NCBI GenBank assembly: GCA_039105265.1
Contig: JAPFFF010000079.1
Span: 1-64,000, forward strand
DNA length: 64,000 nt
Direction of reading: 5' to 3'
DNA from: Tritrichomonas musculus
Lineage: Eukaryota; Parabasalia; Tritrichomonadida; Tritrichomonadidae
Shown here: positions 50,982-61,155 of the stretch, one piece after another
Layout of the letters: every line of letters begins with the position of its first letter
Numbering within the stretch: position 1 is the stretch's first letter
Position numbers and translations under genes: made by a program
The notes under the pieces: generated by a model
The model's database searches: none
The model's input: the letters and a program-made list of their open reading frames with translations, nothing else
Told to the model about the DNA's origin: nothing

Positions 50982-53060
50982 ATGATTCAAGCAAAAACTT
51001 TTGAAGAAAAATCAATTGTATATGAATTGGATGACAAGCATGAATCAGCGTCTATTATTAAATCTTCCAAAGCCTTCGGAAAAATAGAAATTCCATCTTC
51101 CATTAGAGCTTTTAATAAAAAATACACTGTTAAAGAGATCAAGAAAGATGCATTTTCACATAATCAAAATATTCAATCAATCTGTTTTGATCCAAGTTCA
51201 AAGCTCAGTAAAATTGATAAAGATTCTTTTGCAAATTCTTCCTTAGTTTCACTTTCCATTCCAGCAAGTGTTGAGAAACTCGAAGATGGATTTGGTAGTG
51301 GGGCGTACAAATTAACAGATATTAAAATCGATCTGCACTCAAGTAATATTCGCTATATTGAAAAGAGTTTTCTTGTATACGAAGATTCACTAGTCTTTGC
51401 ACGAAGAGATATCGAAAAAGCAAATATTCCTGTTTGTATAAAACGAATTGCACAACGATCTTTCGATTCATGTTACGATTTAATTTCCGTTTCATTTATA
51501 GAATCTGAACCTGAAAAAACAAACACGATTATTCAAGAAATAGATAGCTATTCTTTTTATTTTTGTTCGAAACTCACTCAAATAAAAATACCTTCAAGCC
51601 TCACCAAAATTTGCAGTTTTGCATTTTACAATTGTGATAACTTAAGTTCTGTTGACATTCGCGACGATTCAAAACTTGAAAGCATTGGTAGATCATCCTT
51701 TTATAATTCTCGATTAAAATCATTATATATTCCTTCCCGTCTCAGAAATATTGAAGAAGGGTTTTTGTTTGGAATTAATTCACAAATTAAATTAGAAATA
51801 TCTCCAAAGAACGAAAATGTTGAATTACATAATAATGATTTTATAATTTCAAAAGGAATTCTACTTTTTGCTCGTAAAGATATAGAAAACGCAATTATTC
51901 CATCATCAGTCACCAGAATTGCCGAAGCAGCTTTTGATCATTGCAAAAATATGATTTCAGTATCATTTGGAGATAAAGAAACGAATTTAGTTGAATTGGG
52001 GCAAATGTCATTTTGTTATTGTTCCAGTTTAACTGAAATTGTAATACCGCCTACTGTTCAAAGCATTGGTGAATATGCTTTTCGTAACTGTACTAGTTTA
52101 AAATCATTCAAGCCATTTATTAAAAATGATATCAGCACATTTCAATTAAAAACAATTAAAAATTATGCTTTTATGTCATGCAAAAACCTTGAAGAAATAT
52201 TTATTCCCCCGAGCCTTCAAATTATCGAGCAAAACGCATTTGTCGAATGTGAAAATCTTAAATATGTAATTTTTTTAGAAAAAGAAAATATTAAATCAAA
52301 TTTAAGAGTTATTGATGATTATGCATTTTCCAATTGCTATAAGCTTACACATATAACAATCCCATCCAGTGTTCAAAAAATTGGTAGATATGCTTTCAAT
52401 TTTTGTAAAGAACTTAGTGTGTTTGATATTCCAGACGACTCAAAACTGGAAACCATTAATTACTGCGCTTTTTGTTCTACTGGAATCAAAAATTTAAAAA
52501 TTCCATCAAATCTCAAAAAACTTGAAGAAAGTTGTTTTTTTGGAACATCAAAGTCCATTCATATTGTGATGTCACCAAATAATCAAAATATATCATTAGT
52601 TAACGACAATCTTTTTATTTGTGAAAATAAAATTATCTTTGCAGATTATGAAGTAGATAATATTGTTGTTCCTAACCATATCGAAAAAATAGGCAAGCTT
52701 TCATTTTACTCATATGTCAAATTCAAAAGCTTATCTTTTTCTGATATTAAAAAATCGCAATTAACAGAAATTGGCGATTATGCTTTTCAAAATTGTCAAG
52801 ATTTAAAGGAAATTCGAGCATTGCCTCAAAAATTGAAACTTATTGGTAACTCTTCTTTTCAAGGTTGTAAAAGTATACTATATATTGAATTTTTAAGTGA
52901 TGAAATTACATTATCTGAACATTCATTTGAAAAATGTGAAAGTCTTTTTATGGTATCTTTTCCAAATGCCAAAAATATATCTATTGGTTATCATGCATTC
53001 TTGACCATTCCAAAAAGCTTTTCTATGTTTGTTGTTGCAAATACTAATCTCACATTATAA
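50982..53060 (+). CDS. BspA-like leucine-rich repeat protein (LRR_5 type)
   Basis: About 692 residues from the ATG at 50982 (an upstream ATG at 50907 adds 25 Lys/Ile/Phe-rich residues). Throughout are Treponema-type repeats of 23-24 residues, e.g. IKKDAFSHNQNIQSICF, SLSIPASVEKLEDGFG, IEQNAFVECENLKYVIF and IGEYAFRNCTSLKSF, with the C/N-x-x-L core. About 20 repeats fill the protein. No signal peptide, membrane anchor or cytosolic tail is visible, unlike the surface-exposed members, so location is uncertain. Other members of this family in trichomonads are surface proteins thought to contact host cells or bacteria. Confidence 0.88.
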   Translation: MIQAKTFEEKSIVYELDDKHESASIIKSSKAFGKIEIPSSIRAFNKKYTVKEIKKDAFSHNQNIQSICFDPSSKLSKIDKDSFANSSLVSLSIPASVEKLEDGFGSGAYKLTDIKIDLHSSNIRYIEKSFLVYEDSLVFARRDIEKANIPVCIKRIAQRSFDSCYDLISVSFIESEPEKTNTIIQEIDSYSFYFCSKLTQIKIPSSLTKICSFAFYNCDNLSSVDIRDDSKLESIGRSSFYNSRLKSLYIPSRLRNIEEGFLFGINSQIKLEISPKNENVELHNNDFIISKGILLFARKDIENAIIPSSVTRIAEAAFDHCKNMISVSFGDKETNLVELGQMSFCYCSSLTEIVIPPTVQSIGEYAFRNCTSLKSFKPFIKNDISTFQLKTIKNYAFMSCKNLEEIFIPPSLQIIEQNAFVECENLKYVIFLEKENIKSNLRVIDDYAFSNCYKLTHITIPSSVQKIGRYAFNFCKELSVFDIPDDSKLETINYCAFCSTGIKNLKIPSNLKKLEESCFFGTSKSIHIVMSPNNQNISLVNDNLFICENKIIFADYEVDNIVVPNHIEKIGKLSFYSYVKFKSLSFSDIKKSQLTEIGDYAFQNCQDLKEIRALPQKLKLIGNSSFQGCKSILYIEFLSDEITLSEHSFEKCESLFMVSFPNAKNISIGYHAFLTIPKSFSMFVVANTNLTL

Positions 53061-53135
53061 ATAATAAAAATTTACATTGGTGTCTATATATTACTTTTAT
53101 ATTTATTATTTATTAGTAAAAAAATTATTAAAAAA

Positions 53136-53152
53136 GGGGCGATTCGGGAATA
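53136..53152 (-). other. Partial tRNA-Pro 3' end copy
   Basis: GGGGCGATTCGGGAAT matches the first 16 bases of the tRNA-Pro locus at 53329 (acceptor and part of the T arm on the minus strand), then diverges. It lies about 190 bp away in the same orientation. The rest of the tRNA is absent. Confidence 0.6.
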
Positions 53153-53328
53153 GAATAATTAAACTGAATTTTAATTTTGCATCAATATGGGAATAAAAAT
53201 TTAAAAAAAAATTTGGATCTTTGATATGATCAAATCAATAAGAGACACTTAAACCTAATTTCATCAAAAATACTTAAACAATTAGTCATATTTTAATTAT
53301 TTAAATCTTGATCTTCTAAAAAAATTAC

Positions 53329-53400
53329 GGGGCGATTCGGGAATTGAACCCGAGACCTCTCGCACCCAAAGCGAGAATCATACCACTAGACCAATCACCC
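53329..53400 (-). tRNA. tRNA-Pro (anticodon TGG)
   Basis: On the minus strand the acceptor GGGTGAT pairs with ATCGCCC (one wobble), the D arm contains TGGTCTAGTGGTATGA, the anticodon stem CTCGC/GCGAG encloses TTTGGGT (TGG), and the T arm is TCGGG-TTCAATT-CCCGA. The discriminator is C. No intron. The nearest oligo-A on the plus strand that could act as terminator is at 53318-53324. Confidence 0.95.
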
Positions 53401-54048
53401 TTTCCGATCATTAAATTATCCTTTTATATATATATATATATACTTTATATAGGAGATAGTTCTAGAAATATGGACTTGAGAAAAATAAAAATGATCACAG
53501 AAACAGATGTGACAGATGGAAAATACTCTACTAAATAAATTGGGTATGATTTACATCAATATTTAGAGGATCATATCATATCAACTGACCATATTTCATG
53601 TAATTATTCTAACAAAATGGATTGTGATTCCAAATTTGCTTTGAAATATTCATTACCAGATATGTCAAATTATGCAACAACAACTGCTTAAAACACTGTA
53701 GATAATATATTTGCAAGCTATAAAACCAAAACAATATCAGAAATGCAATGACCTTATTTCGGTATCATTTTTGACCTTCAAAAGATGAATAATAATTTTC
53801 AATAAACTCGACAAGGCCCCCATAGTCTTTCTGGTTAACATTTTGTAATGAATTCTCTGGTATTTATCAATTCATTAACAATTACATCTAATGACTGAAG
53901 AGTATTTGGGCATTCATCATTCTTTACAGTACAAAAAAATTTGTTATATCTTATAAATTTGTCATCAAAAGAGGTGATATTTCATTAAGAAAATAGTTCA
54001 GAAAAGAGTAATATATCACCTCTTTATATAATTTTCTCAAAAATTAAC

Positions 54049-54381
54049 ATGATGAAATTGATGATTCCGATTTCGATGACAAAAAATAAACAATTCAATT
54101 TAATTATTTTATTTACTTTTTTTTATGCAAAAAATAATAACGAAAAAAAGACAAAGACTACAAGAATTATATGGAATACAGATAAAGTTAGAGAAGAAAT
54201 GGTAAAAGAAAATTGTGCATTATTAGATGAATATAAAAGAGGCGATATTCGTATTCGTTATGAATATGAAGGTAAAGAATTTTCAGTAAGATGGTCTGAT
54301 TGGATGAAAAAAGATACACCATCTCGTCCTCATTTGAAAGGTAGTAATCGACAAATAACAAGAACTAAAAGAAATAAGTGA
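54049..54381 (+). CDS. Unassigned small frame, possibly a mobile-element fragment
   Basis: 110 codons. The first 35 residues are hydrophobic or Lys/Asn-rich and may not be coding. The core, MVKENCALLDEYKRGDIRIR then YEYEGKEFSVRWSDWMKKDT, has a clear protein composition and looks like a compact module of the kind seen in homing-endonuclease-like or virus-like genes, but no family can be named. It ends in a basic tail (QITRTKRNK). It lies among other degraded fragments. Confidence 0.35.
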   Translation: MMKLMIPISMTKNKQFNLIILFTFFYAKNNNEKKTKTTRIIWNTDKVREEMVKENCALLDEYKRGDIRIRYEYEGKEFSVRWSDWMKKDTPSRPHLKGSNRQITRTKRNK

Positions 54382-54944
54382 TACTGTATTCTTAATTTTT
54401 GAATGGAGATTTGCAAATTCACAAGATCTTAAAATATTTTGGATTAATCAAATTTTAATAAAAGCACATTCTATATTTGATCCTCGAATTGTATCTAATT
54501 AAAGAAATTTAAATCAAATTGATATTCATTTTTAAATATGTTTAGAACAATTTTTATTAGAAAAGTTAGAATTAAAAATAGGTTTAATGTGATTCGTATT
54601 TAATTATTTTATTAAGAACGAGAAAGGAAATAACATTTAAACAAGTAAAGGCAATAGAAGCAGCCGGATTCATTGAAGCAGCAGCAAAACCAAAAAGAAA
54701 AAAAGCAGCAGCACCAGCTTATGATTTTCCAAATGTAACAAAGGCTAGATGGTTGCTTTTTGTATAAATCATGGGAATAATTTACCATAGTCAGATTCAA
54801 AAGAAGCATTACAAAGAGTTATTAATCGTTGGGTAAAATCAGGGAATAGAAATTTAAAACATGCTATTTCAATATGTTTTATTATTATTCTATTTTCAAA
54901 ATAGTATTTTCAAATCTTAATTTATCTCATAAAAGAAACAAATA

Positions 54945-55135
54945 CCTGATTTATTCAGAATCGACATGTTATTTTGAGAATCGATATCAAAAACGTCACT
55001 TTTTTATATCTGATACTCGATTATCAGTTTACAAATCTGATATCGAGATTATCGATTATCAAGATATCAGATATGAAATGTGATATAAAAATAATTGTAA
55101 ACTTGATATCAATTACCGAGATCTCGAGATCTCAA
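54945..55135. repeat. GATATC/GAGATC-rich repeat, left copy
   Basis: Dense in GATATC and ATCGAT words and ending in the perfect 16 bp palindrome GAGATCTCGAGATCTC at 55118-55133. Part of it (TTATTCAGAATCGACATGTT) is an inverted, diverged copy of sequence near 59860-59890. It lies just outside the pogo element. Confidence 0.5.
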
Positions 55136-55180
55136 ACAGATTTATCTTTTTTTATAATTGGTATTTGTGATTTTATTATA

Positions 55181-55234
55181 CAGTAAGGTTTCAAAATTGG
55201 AAAACGTTTCAAAATAGGAAAATCGACTTTTTGA
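55181..55234 (+). repeat. pogo left terminal inverted repeat
   Basis: Starts CAGTAAGGTTTCAAAATTGG; pairs with 58359-58412. A TA dinucleotide lies directly outside. Confidence 0.9.
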
Positions 55235-55258
55235 GAACAAAATTTATCTTCAAAAATA

Positions 55259-55361
55259 AGATAAATACATTGGTAAAAAACTTAAAAATTCGATATTTCT
55301 ACAAAGAATCTCCGATAAAGCAGATAAATACATTGGTAAAAAACTTAAAAATTCGATATTT
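55259..55361 (+). repeat. 63 bp direct repeat inside the pogo element
   Basis: Two copies of a 39 bp word (starting ATAAATACATTGGTAAAAAA) at 55261 and 55324, subterminal to the left end. Could be transposase binding sites, as in other transposons with subterminal repeats. Confidence 0.75.
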
Positions 55362-56144
55362 ACGACTCTCAAAGCATCTTGTCTTTTTTTTATCTTGTTA
55401 TGTAGATAATCAGTAGATCAAGGTTTTCAAGTTTATATTGTCATGTCAATTATAAATGAAAAATATATCTTTGACTCAAAAATTCTCTCATTTGCTTTTG
55501 CAAGCTTGCAAAATTTCAATTTACATTTTTTATATTTTTTATCGCTATTCATGCTGTTTTATAAACTTTTTTTTATTTCTGATTGCTTTTACATGAATAT
55601 ATTATATTTTTTAAAATTTCTATTTGTTAATATTATGTATGAAATTCCTGATATCTTATTTCATCTTTTTAAATATGTTTCATTTTAAATGTTTTAACAT
55701 TTTATTACAAATTTGAGCTTGGTTTTTCTATTTCGTTAAATGTGGAATTAGCAATTGAGAAATTGGAGTGAACAAAATTATGACAATTGAGATATTTAAA
55801 GTAATTTTAGTAATTTCATGATTAATTTGAATTCATTAGACACTATTTTTTATTTTTTATTTTTTTTTTTTTTTCCTGATCTAATGATAATATTATTATT
55901 TTTTGAAAAAATGTTTATATATAAAAGAATAGACTTTTATCGATGATTTATACTAATTTTAAATATAAAGGAATAATGAGTTTGTTTTTTCATTATTTTT
56001 GCACACATTCATAAATCAATTTCACAATAAAAATAAAATTTTCAATGATTTTAGTTGTTGGAAGTTAATGATATGATTGTTTGAAATGTTTTCAATCACT
56101 TCATAAAAAATTGATTAAAAATTCAGAATAGTTTAGTGAAAAAG

Positions 56145-57458
56145 TTATTCATTCAATATTTTTGACAAAACTCGGCTTCTATTCAAAGCAATTGATATAA
56201 TATTTCCATCTTTAAATGTCATATCAATTCCACTTGCTTTCCATCCAGCAATAATTATTGGTGGAAAGCTTGCTGCATGAAAAGCTTTCATTACTCTTTC
56301 AATTTTCTGTGCGCGTTTCTGATCTTTTGTAAAAAGGTATGATCGTGAAAGTCTGAAACTTCTCTTCATAACGCCAAAGAAACACAAATCGAGGCACTGC
56401 AGAAGATGAGAAGAATGCGGAGGAAGAGTTAATATATCGATATTATTTTGTTCAAATATCGATTTAACTTGGTCAGTTAGATGTGCCTTTAATCCATCAA
56501 ATATGAGTAAAGGTCGAATTTCTTGACCAGTAAAGTACTGTTGTGTGTGGTTAATGTAAGGAAGCAGTACTTTATTGACCCAGAATATCATTGCTTCTTC
56601 ATTTAAATATCCTTTTTTGGTTTTCATCCAAAGGAAGTCATTATGTAGTACTGATTCTGTAACTTCCTTTGGTGGTTTTTCTGTTGTTGACAAAAGTAAT
56701 GGCTGTAGAGATTTTCCGCTCAAAGTTACAGAAGCAACTATAGATACGTGATTACCATCAACTTCATCACGGAAAGTTGGTGGTACACAACACTTTTTCA
56801 TACAAATACAGTTTTTCGTTGAGTTTTTATTTGGCCTTTTGATGAAACCTGATTCATCCATATTAATTGTAAGTGATGGAGCACGTAGTGTTTTAAATGC
56901 TTCACCAAGTTTATCGAAATGATTATTTATATCATTTCTGGACACATCTGCTCTCTTAAACTCCAATGAGTGTATCTTCATAACACTAAAATGCTCAATA
57001 TTTTTTGTCTTAAACCGAAACCACCAGTTTCTGTCCAGTATAATACTTCTTCCTTTTTCATTAATATAGTTTTCCAGCCACTCCCTCGCCTGTCTAGGGC
57101 TTAAGCAATCGCCTTGTAATTGCTGAAGTTCTAGTTGTTTCAATAATGCATTCTCTTCAATTTCTGAAACAATTGGCGGGCGTCCCATTGGCGATTCAAT
57201 GTCTTCACCTCCTTTCTCTATAATTGGCAAGATCTTATAGTAAGTTTTGGTTGAGATTCGTAATATATAACACAAATCACAGATTTTGAGAACATGTAAA
57301 CTTTTCAAATAGTTGAGCTGAGAGGGAAATGATGCATAAAAATCTGAACTTAAGTCATCTGGAATAATCGAATCCCAATTATTATTACATATTCCATCTA
57401 TTTCAGCAACTCTTTCCATGATTAGAGCTTTGGACCTTACTGCTTTATGCATTTTCAA
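56145..57458 (-). CDS. pogo/Tigger-like transposase (DD35D)
   Basis: 437 residues. The N-terminal half holds helix-turn-helix DNA-binding parts: a Psq-like start (SLHVLKICDLCYILRISTKT) and a CENP-B/Tc5-type second part (LSPRQAREWLENYINEKGRS, then NWWFRFKTKN). The DDE_1 catalytic core has D201 in NMDESGF, D321 in LLIFDGLKAHL and D357 in LLQCLDLCFFG, a DD35D spacing, preceded by the LTLPPHSSHLLQ signature. All three acids are present and the frame is unbroken, so activity is plausible. It lies inside an element with matching ends. An unlikely alternative is a domesticated pogo gene such as a CENP-B-like protein; the intact ends argue against it. Confidence 0.93.
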   Translation of the reverse strand: MKMHKAVRSKALIMERVAEIDGICNNNWDSIIPDDLSSDFYASFPSQLNYLKSLHVLKICDLCYILRISTKTYYKILPIIEKGGEDIESPMGRPPIVSEIEENALLKQLELQQLQGDCLSPRQAREWLENYINEKGRSIILDRNWWFRFKTKNIEHFSVMKIHSLEFKRADVSRNDINNHFDKLGEAFKTLRAPSLTINMDESGFIKRPNKNSTKNCICMKKCCVPPTFRDEVDGNHVSIVASVTLSGKSLQPLLLSTTEKPPKEVTESVLHNDFLWMKTKKGYLNEEAMIFWVNKVLLPYINHTQQYFTGQEIRPLLIFDGLKAHLTDQVKSIFEQNNIDILTLPPHSSHLLQCLDLCFFGVMKRSFRLSRSYLFTKDQKRAQKIERVMKAFHAASFPPIIIAGWKASGIDMTFKDGNIISIALNRSRVLSKILNE

Positions 57459-58358
57459 GAAGTGAAGTCAATTAAAAAAAAAAACAGAATCATGAAACTT
57501 CATTGAAATAGTTGGCGGGGTCTTTATGAAAATAAAAAACAATCGAATTTGTTTGTGAAAAAAGGCGCGGAATTTGTTTGTGAAAAATGGCGCTGAATTC
57601 GTGCTCAATTGATAAATGCGAATTTTAATGAATTCCATTAAAATATATTCTTTATTAATATTTTATAATTATTTATTTAATTAAAAAAATCGATAATTAT
57701 AAAATTATGGATCAAATATCTGAATTATAAAAAAAAAATTATTCTTTAATGGAAAGTCATAACATATATATAAAAAACATGTATCATAAAAATAATCAAT
57801 AAAATAGCAAAAATTGCATTTATGCATATACAAATTATTGTTAATACTATTATAAAAAATAATTTGTAATAATAAAAACAGTGACAGTACTTATGTGTTA
57901 ATGATATATATGAAAGTAACTATCATTTGAATTCCAATTGCGAAAATTCGACATCTGAAATCGGAAAAATGAATTTGCTAAACATTTTAGCAATACTGTT
58001 GATAATAAGCAAAAAATATACAAAAAACTGTAATTAAGTTTTGTCTTTTTCTTTTCGCTAAAAAATTTGTCCATAAAAATATGAATAACAAATTAATTAG
58101 ATATCTTGAAAATGAAAAAAATTCCTTAAAGAAACAAATCTACACGCTGTTTTAAAGATAGCATTCATACCTATAGCATATCAAATCGAAATTGAAACGA
58201 ATTTAATGGATAATCAATCATCTGAAAAATTTATGGAAAAACTCCTATCATTCAAAAAGTCGATTTTCCACTTATAAAACACTATAAATGGAAAATCCAA
58301 ATTTGAATTAAATTCGTTATTTTGACCTTTATTTTAAATTCATTTTAATCGTTTTCTA

Positions 58359-58412
58359 TGAAAAAGTAGATTTTCCTCTTTTGAAACGTTTTTGAATTTT
58401 ACAACCTTACTG
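58359..58412 (-). repeat. pogo right terminal inverted repeat
   Basis: Complement of 55181-55234 with roughly one mismatch in six; ends at ACTG followed by TA. Confidence 0.9.
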
Positions 58413-59743
58413 TATATAAAGGGGGATTATCTTATCAATTTTTAACGTATTATTTTCAAGTAAAAAATTGTTTTATATCAAAATTTAAGATATATTTTCA
58501 CAATTAAATTATACATAAAAGTTTTATATATAATATATAGTTTATAATATAAGTTAATTGTTAATAGTCTAATTGAAAATATGGATTTTGATATATTTTT
58601 CAATATTTCCCATATATGATTAAGTTATGTTTTCATATTATATATTTAATAAATATTCAATTATATTTAATTTCGTTTAATTATTGATGAAAAATATTTA
58701 TAGTAGAAATAAAAAGATATCAAAGAAATAAATTTTTCTGAGTCAGTTTATTCAAAAAAAAATTGAACTATTTCCAACTCACTTTTTGAATATTTTATAA
58801 TTATAAATTTATAAATTAAACTTTTTAATTATTATAAATTTATAATTTTGAACTATTTCCAACTCACTTTTTGAGATATTCCTACATATTTTTATTTAGA
58901 TTTTTTCAAGCATAAGTAATATTTTTAGCATTTTTAATTTATTAATTAGATTATTTTATCTAAATAATTTTTTAAATTTCCTTATATAAAATAGATTATC
59001 TTTTAATTCTGAAAAACAAATAATCAATAAATTTGAATATTTCAGTTTTTTTTTGCTTATATAATAACTTTTTTGGTAACATTCATAAAGATATATTAAA
59101 AATCAAGGCTTTCTAATATCTTTACTGATCAGTTTTTATTAAATACATCTAAGATATGATTAAAATTTAGTTTTTGAAATATTTTTAATAAAACCAGAAT
59201 TTATGAATAGTACAGTTAGTAATTATTTATTATTATTCTTGATATCTTTTCTATTAATTAGTATTGATTTATTTTTTTATTTTTTTCTTTCTATGAAATA
59301 ACGTTCAAATAAATAAGATAATATATTTGTATTATTCATATATCTTGGTAATTAAGAAAATATGTTTTTTATTTTATATATATAATTGTATAATATTTAG
59401 TATAAGTAAAAAATAAACTATACATATTTACTAAAGCTGATAAAAATTTTAAAATATTAACATTTTTCCATTTTTTATTCAATTTTTATAAATAAAAATT
59501 GAATGTAGAAAAATAAAATTTGAATGCGACCAAATTTTTTTATTAGAAAAATTCAAACTTTTTCAGAAATTTAAAAAATCATCATTTATCTTTATATCCC
59601 TACTATAATTTTTATTGAATATTCTTTAACTTTTATATAATTCCATTAATTAAATTCATTTTTTATATTTAAATTACTTCGTTTTCACTTTGGTAAAATC
59701 GTAAAATTGATTCCCCTTTATATATATCAAAAAGTTTAATTGA

Positions 59744-59900
59744 AAATTCTGATATCAAAAGCTGAGAAAAAAAATTCTCGATCTCTGAAATCGATCTCGA
59801 GAATCTGTGTATATTTATGCATCGATATCAAAAAGTTAATCAATTATCGATCTCGATAATCGGAGAATAACAAGTCTAATTCAGAATAACTGATGCCCGT
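59744..59900. repeat. GATATC/GAGATC-rich repeat, right copy (inverted)
   Basis: Contains CGATCTCGAGAATC, GCATCGATATC and ATCGATCTCGATAATCGG. AATAACAAGTCTAATTCAGA near 59870 matches the complement of the left copy at about 54952-54975 with a few changes. Confidence 0.45.
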
Positions 59901-60464
59901 TCAAGAACATTGGTTAGATATTAGTTAAATAAATCGGACATAACATATAATAGCAGTTTTTATTATTGAAAAATTTTTTTTAACCTTCTTTTTCATATAT
60001 TCGATGAATTTTTGAATTTAAGTTCAAAAAGAGTCCACTTTTTGTATTAACAATTCAAAAAATAATCATCATTTTCTCAACTTTTTTCTGTTGTTGTTTG
60101 CATCTTTATTTTCAAAAAGTGGTCTTGTAATTATGGAAAAAACTTTCAGCCCAATATTATTTTGAGTCAGTACATCTTTGAAATGGATTATAAAGATATA
60201 TTGGTAAATAAAATTCGGATTTGAGATAGTATACCATTATTTTGTTCAATTGGCCAAGAATATAAAAAAAGAATCATTTTCTGTTTCATACTCCAAGTAG
60301 GTAATATTTACTCATTTATATTAAATAAAAGCTAAAAAATTTCAATTTTTTTGCAAAAAAATGCAGTAAATTTAAGTTTTTATATTGATACTCTTTATAT
60401 ACAAAAATTGAATTAAATATTTTATATTCAAATAACTTTTTGAAAATCCTTATTAATTATGTAG

Positions 60465-60499
60465 AACGGTTTTATATAAAAAGTTGTTTTTCAACCGTT
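60465..60499. promoter_or_regulatory. Paired AACGG/CCGTT motifs upstream of the SAS-6-like gene
   Basis: GAACGGTTTTA (AACGG at 60465-60469) and TCAACCGTTAAA (CCGTT at 60495-60499) face each other 30 bp apart, 33-67 bp before the ATG. AACGG is the core of many Myb sites. ACTTTTTGA lies at 60435-60443. Function is inferred. Confidence 0.35.
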
Positions 60500-60531
60500 A
60501 AAAAAATCGTTTACTTTATATAGAAAAAAAA

Positions 60532-61155
60532 ATGGAAGATCAATTCAGCAGAAGAGACGATGTCATTCTTGACTCAAATATTAATAATGATGGCGAATTA
60601 TCTTTTGAAATAGAATTTCCTCTTTCTTTTCCAAATCTCGATAGTCAAAACGAGCGTGAAAATGAACCACAGATGATCATTTTAAAAGCTTTTGTTACAG
60701 AAAATGAAAACACTATTGAAAACATAAGGCTGCAAATGTTTTCAGATAATGATTTATATTTCTTTTATGTAGCAGAATATTCTGAAGAAGCCTTTAACTC
60801 GTTAAAAGAAAGTCAAAGTTTAGATGAATCTCTTGATTTCGAACATTTTCCTGCTATGATACATGAAATTATTGGTAAAGTTGCAGAAGGTAAGGAATTT
60901 CAAGCTAAGTTTGTATTTGATGGCGAAGAAAAAGGCAAATTAATATTTTCACAGAAGCTCAAATTCAAAGAAGTTGAAATACTTAATTTAGATTTTGAAA
61001 AAGCTAAAGATGAAGAAATTGCAAATCAAATTCAAGCTAGATACGATTCTGTTCGAAATGAATTGAAAGCTGCAAGAGCTGAATTAAATGATCTTTACAC
61101 AATGCTGAAAATAAAGAATCCAAACGTTCTCAAACAAATGAGGCATCGAAAATGA
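60532..61155 (+). CDS. Short SAS-6-like protein (N-terminal domain plus short coil)
   Basis: 207 residues. Residues about 20-155 resemble the SAS-6 head domain of the XRCC4 superfamily: IRLQMFSDNDLYFFYVAEYS, EEAFNSLKESQSLDESLDFE then HFPAMIHEII, and a closing strand pair (GKLIFSQKLKFKEVEILNLD). A helix of about 45 residues follows (NQIQARYDSVRNELKAARAE), and the protein ends in KQMRHRK. SAS-6 forms the nine-fold cartwheel of centrioles through head dimers and a long coiled coil. Here the coil is far shorter than in known SAS-6 (usually 450 residues or more in total), and no continuing frame is seen downstream. It could also be another XRCC4-fold member such as a CCDC61-like protein. Confidence 0.65.
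   Translation: MEDQFSRRDDVILDSNINNDGELSFEIEFPLSFPNLDSQNERENEPQMIILKAFVTENENTIENIRLQMFSDNDLYFFYVAEYSEEAFNSLKESQSLDESLDFEHFPAMIHEIIGKVAEGKEFQAKFVFDGEEKGKLIFSQKLKFKEVEILNLDFEKAKDEEIANQIQARYDSVRNELKAARAELNDLYTMLKIKNPNVLKQMRHRK

Larger units (their letters stand above)
53401..55178. other. Stretch with degraded coding fragments
   Basis: About 1.8 kb. A TA microsatellite lies at about 53425-53442. A minus-strand protein-like piece near 53775-54000 (FDDKFIRYNKFFCTVKNDE) cannot be assigned. A small plus-strand frame (54049-54381) is listed separately. Near 54620-54860 there are more plus-strand protein-like pieces, including TFKQVKAIEAAGFIEAAAKP and SKEALQRVINRWVKSGNRN. A perfect 13 bp inverted repeat (53968-53980 with 54013-54025) sits between. 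Together these look like the remains of an insertion of unknown type. Confidence 0.4.
55181..58412 (-). mobile_element. pogo/Tigger-type DNA transposon, whole, 3.23 kb
   Basis: Ends carry inverted repeats of about 54 bp beginning CAGTAAGGTT, the classic pogo/Tigger start, flanked by the TA target duplication at 55179-55180 and 58413-58414. The repeats agree at most positions (shared AAACGTTTCAAAA and AGGAAAATC). It contains one intact transposase gene on the minus strand and long non-coding flanks. The family, ends and target site are mutually consistent. Confidence 0.92.
58415..60531. other. AT-rich intergenic stretch
   Basis: About 2.1 kb without a supportable gene. It contains a duplicated word CTCACTTTTTGA near 58779 and 58867, and an inverted diverged copy of the GATATC/GAGATC repeat at 59744-59900. 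Confidence 0.55.

Noticed and set aside
54874-55688. Frames of 60-81 codons around the left pogo end
   Set aside because: They overlap palindromic repeats and the terminal repeat and lack any recognisable protein feature.
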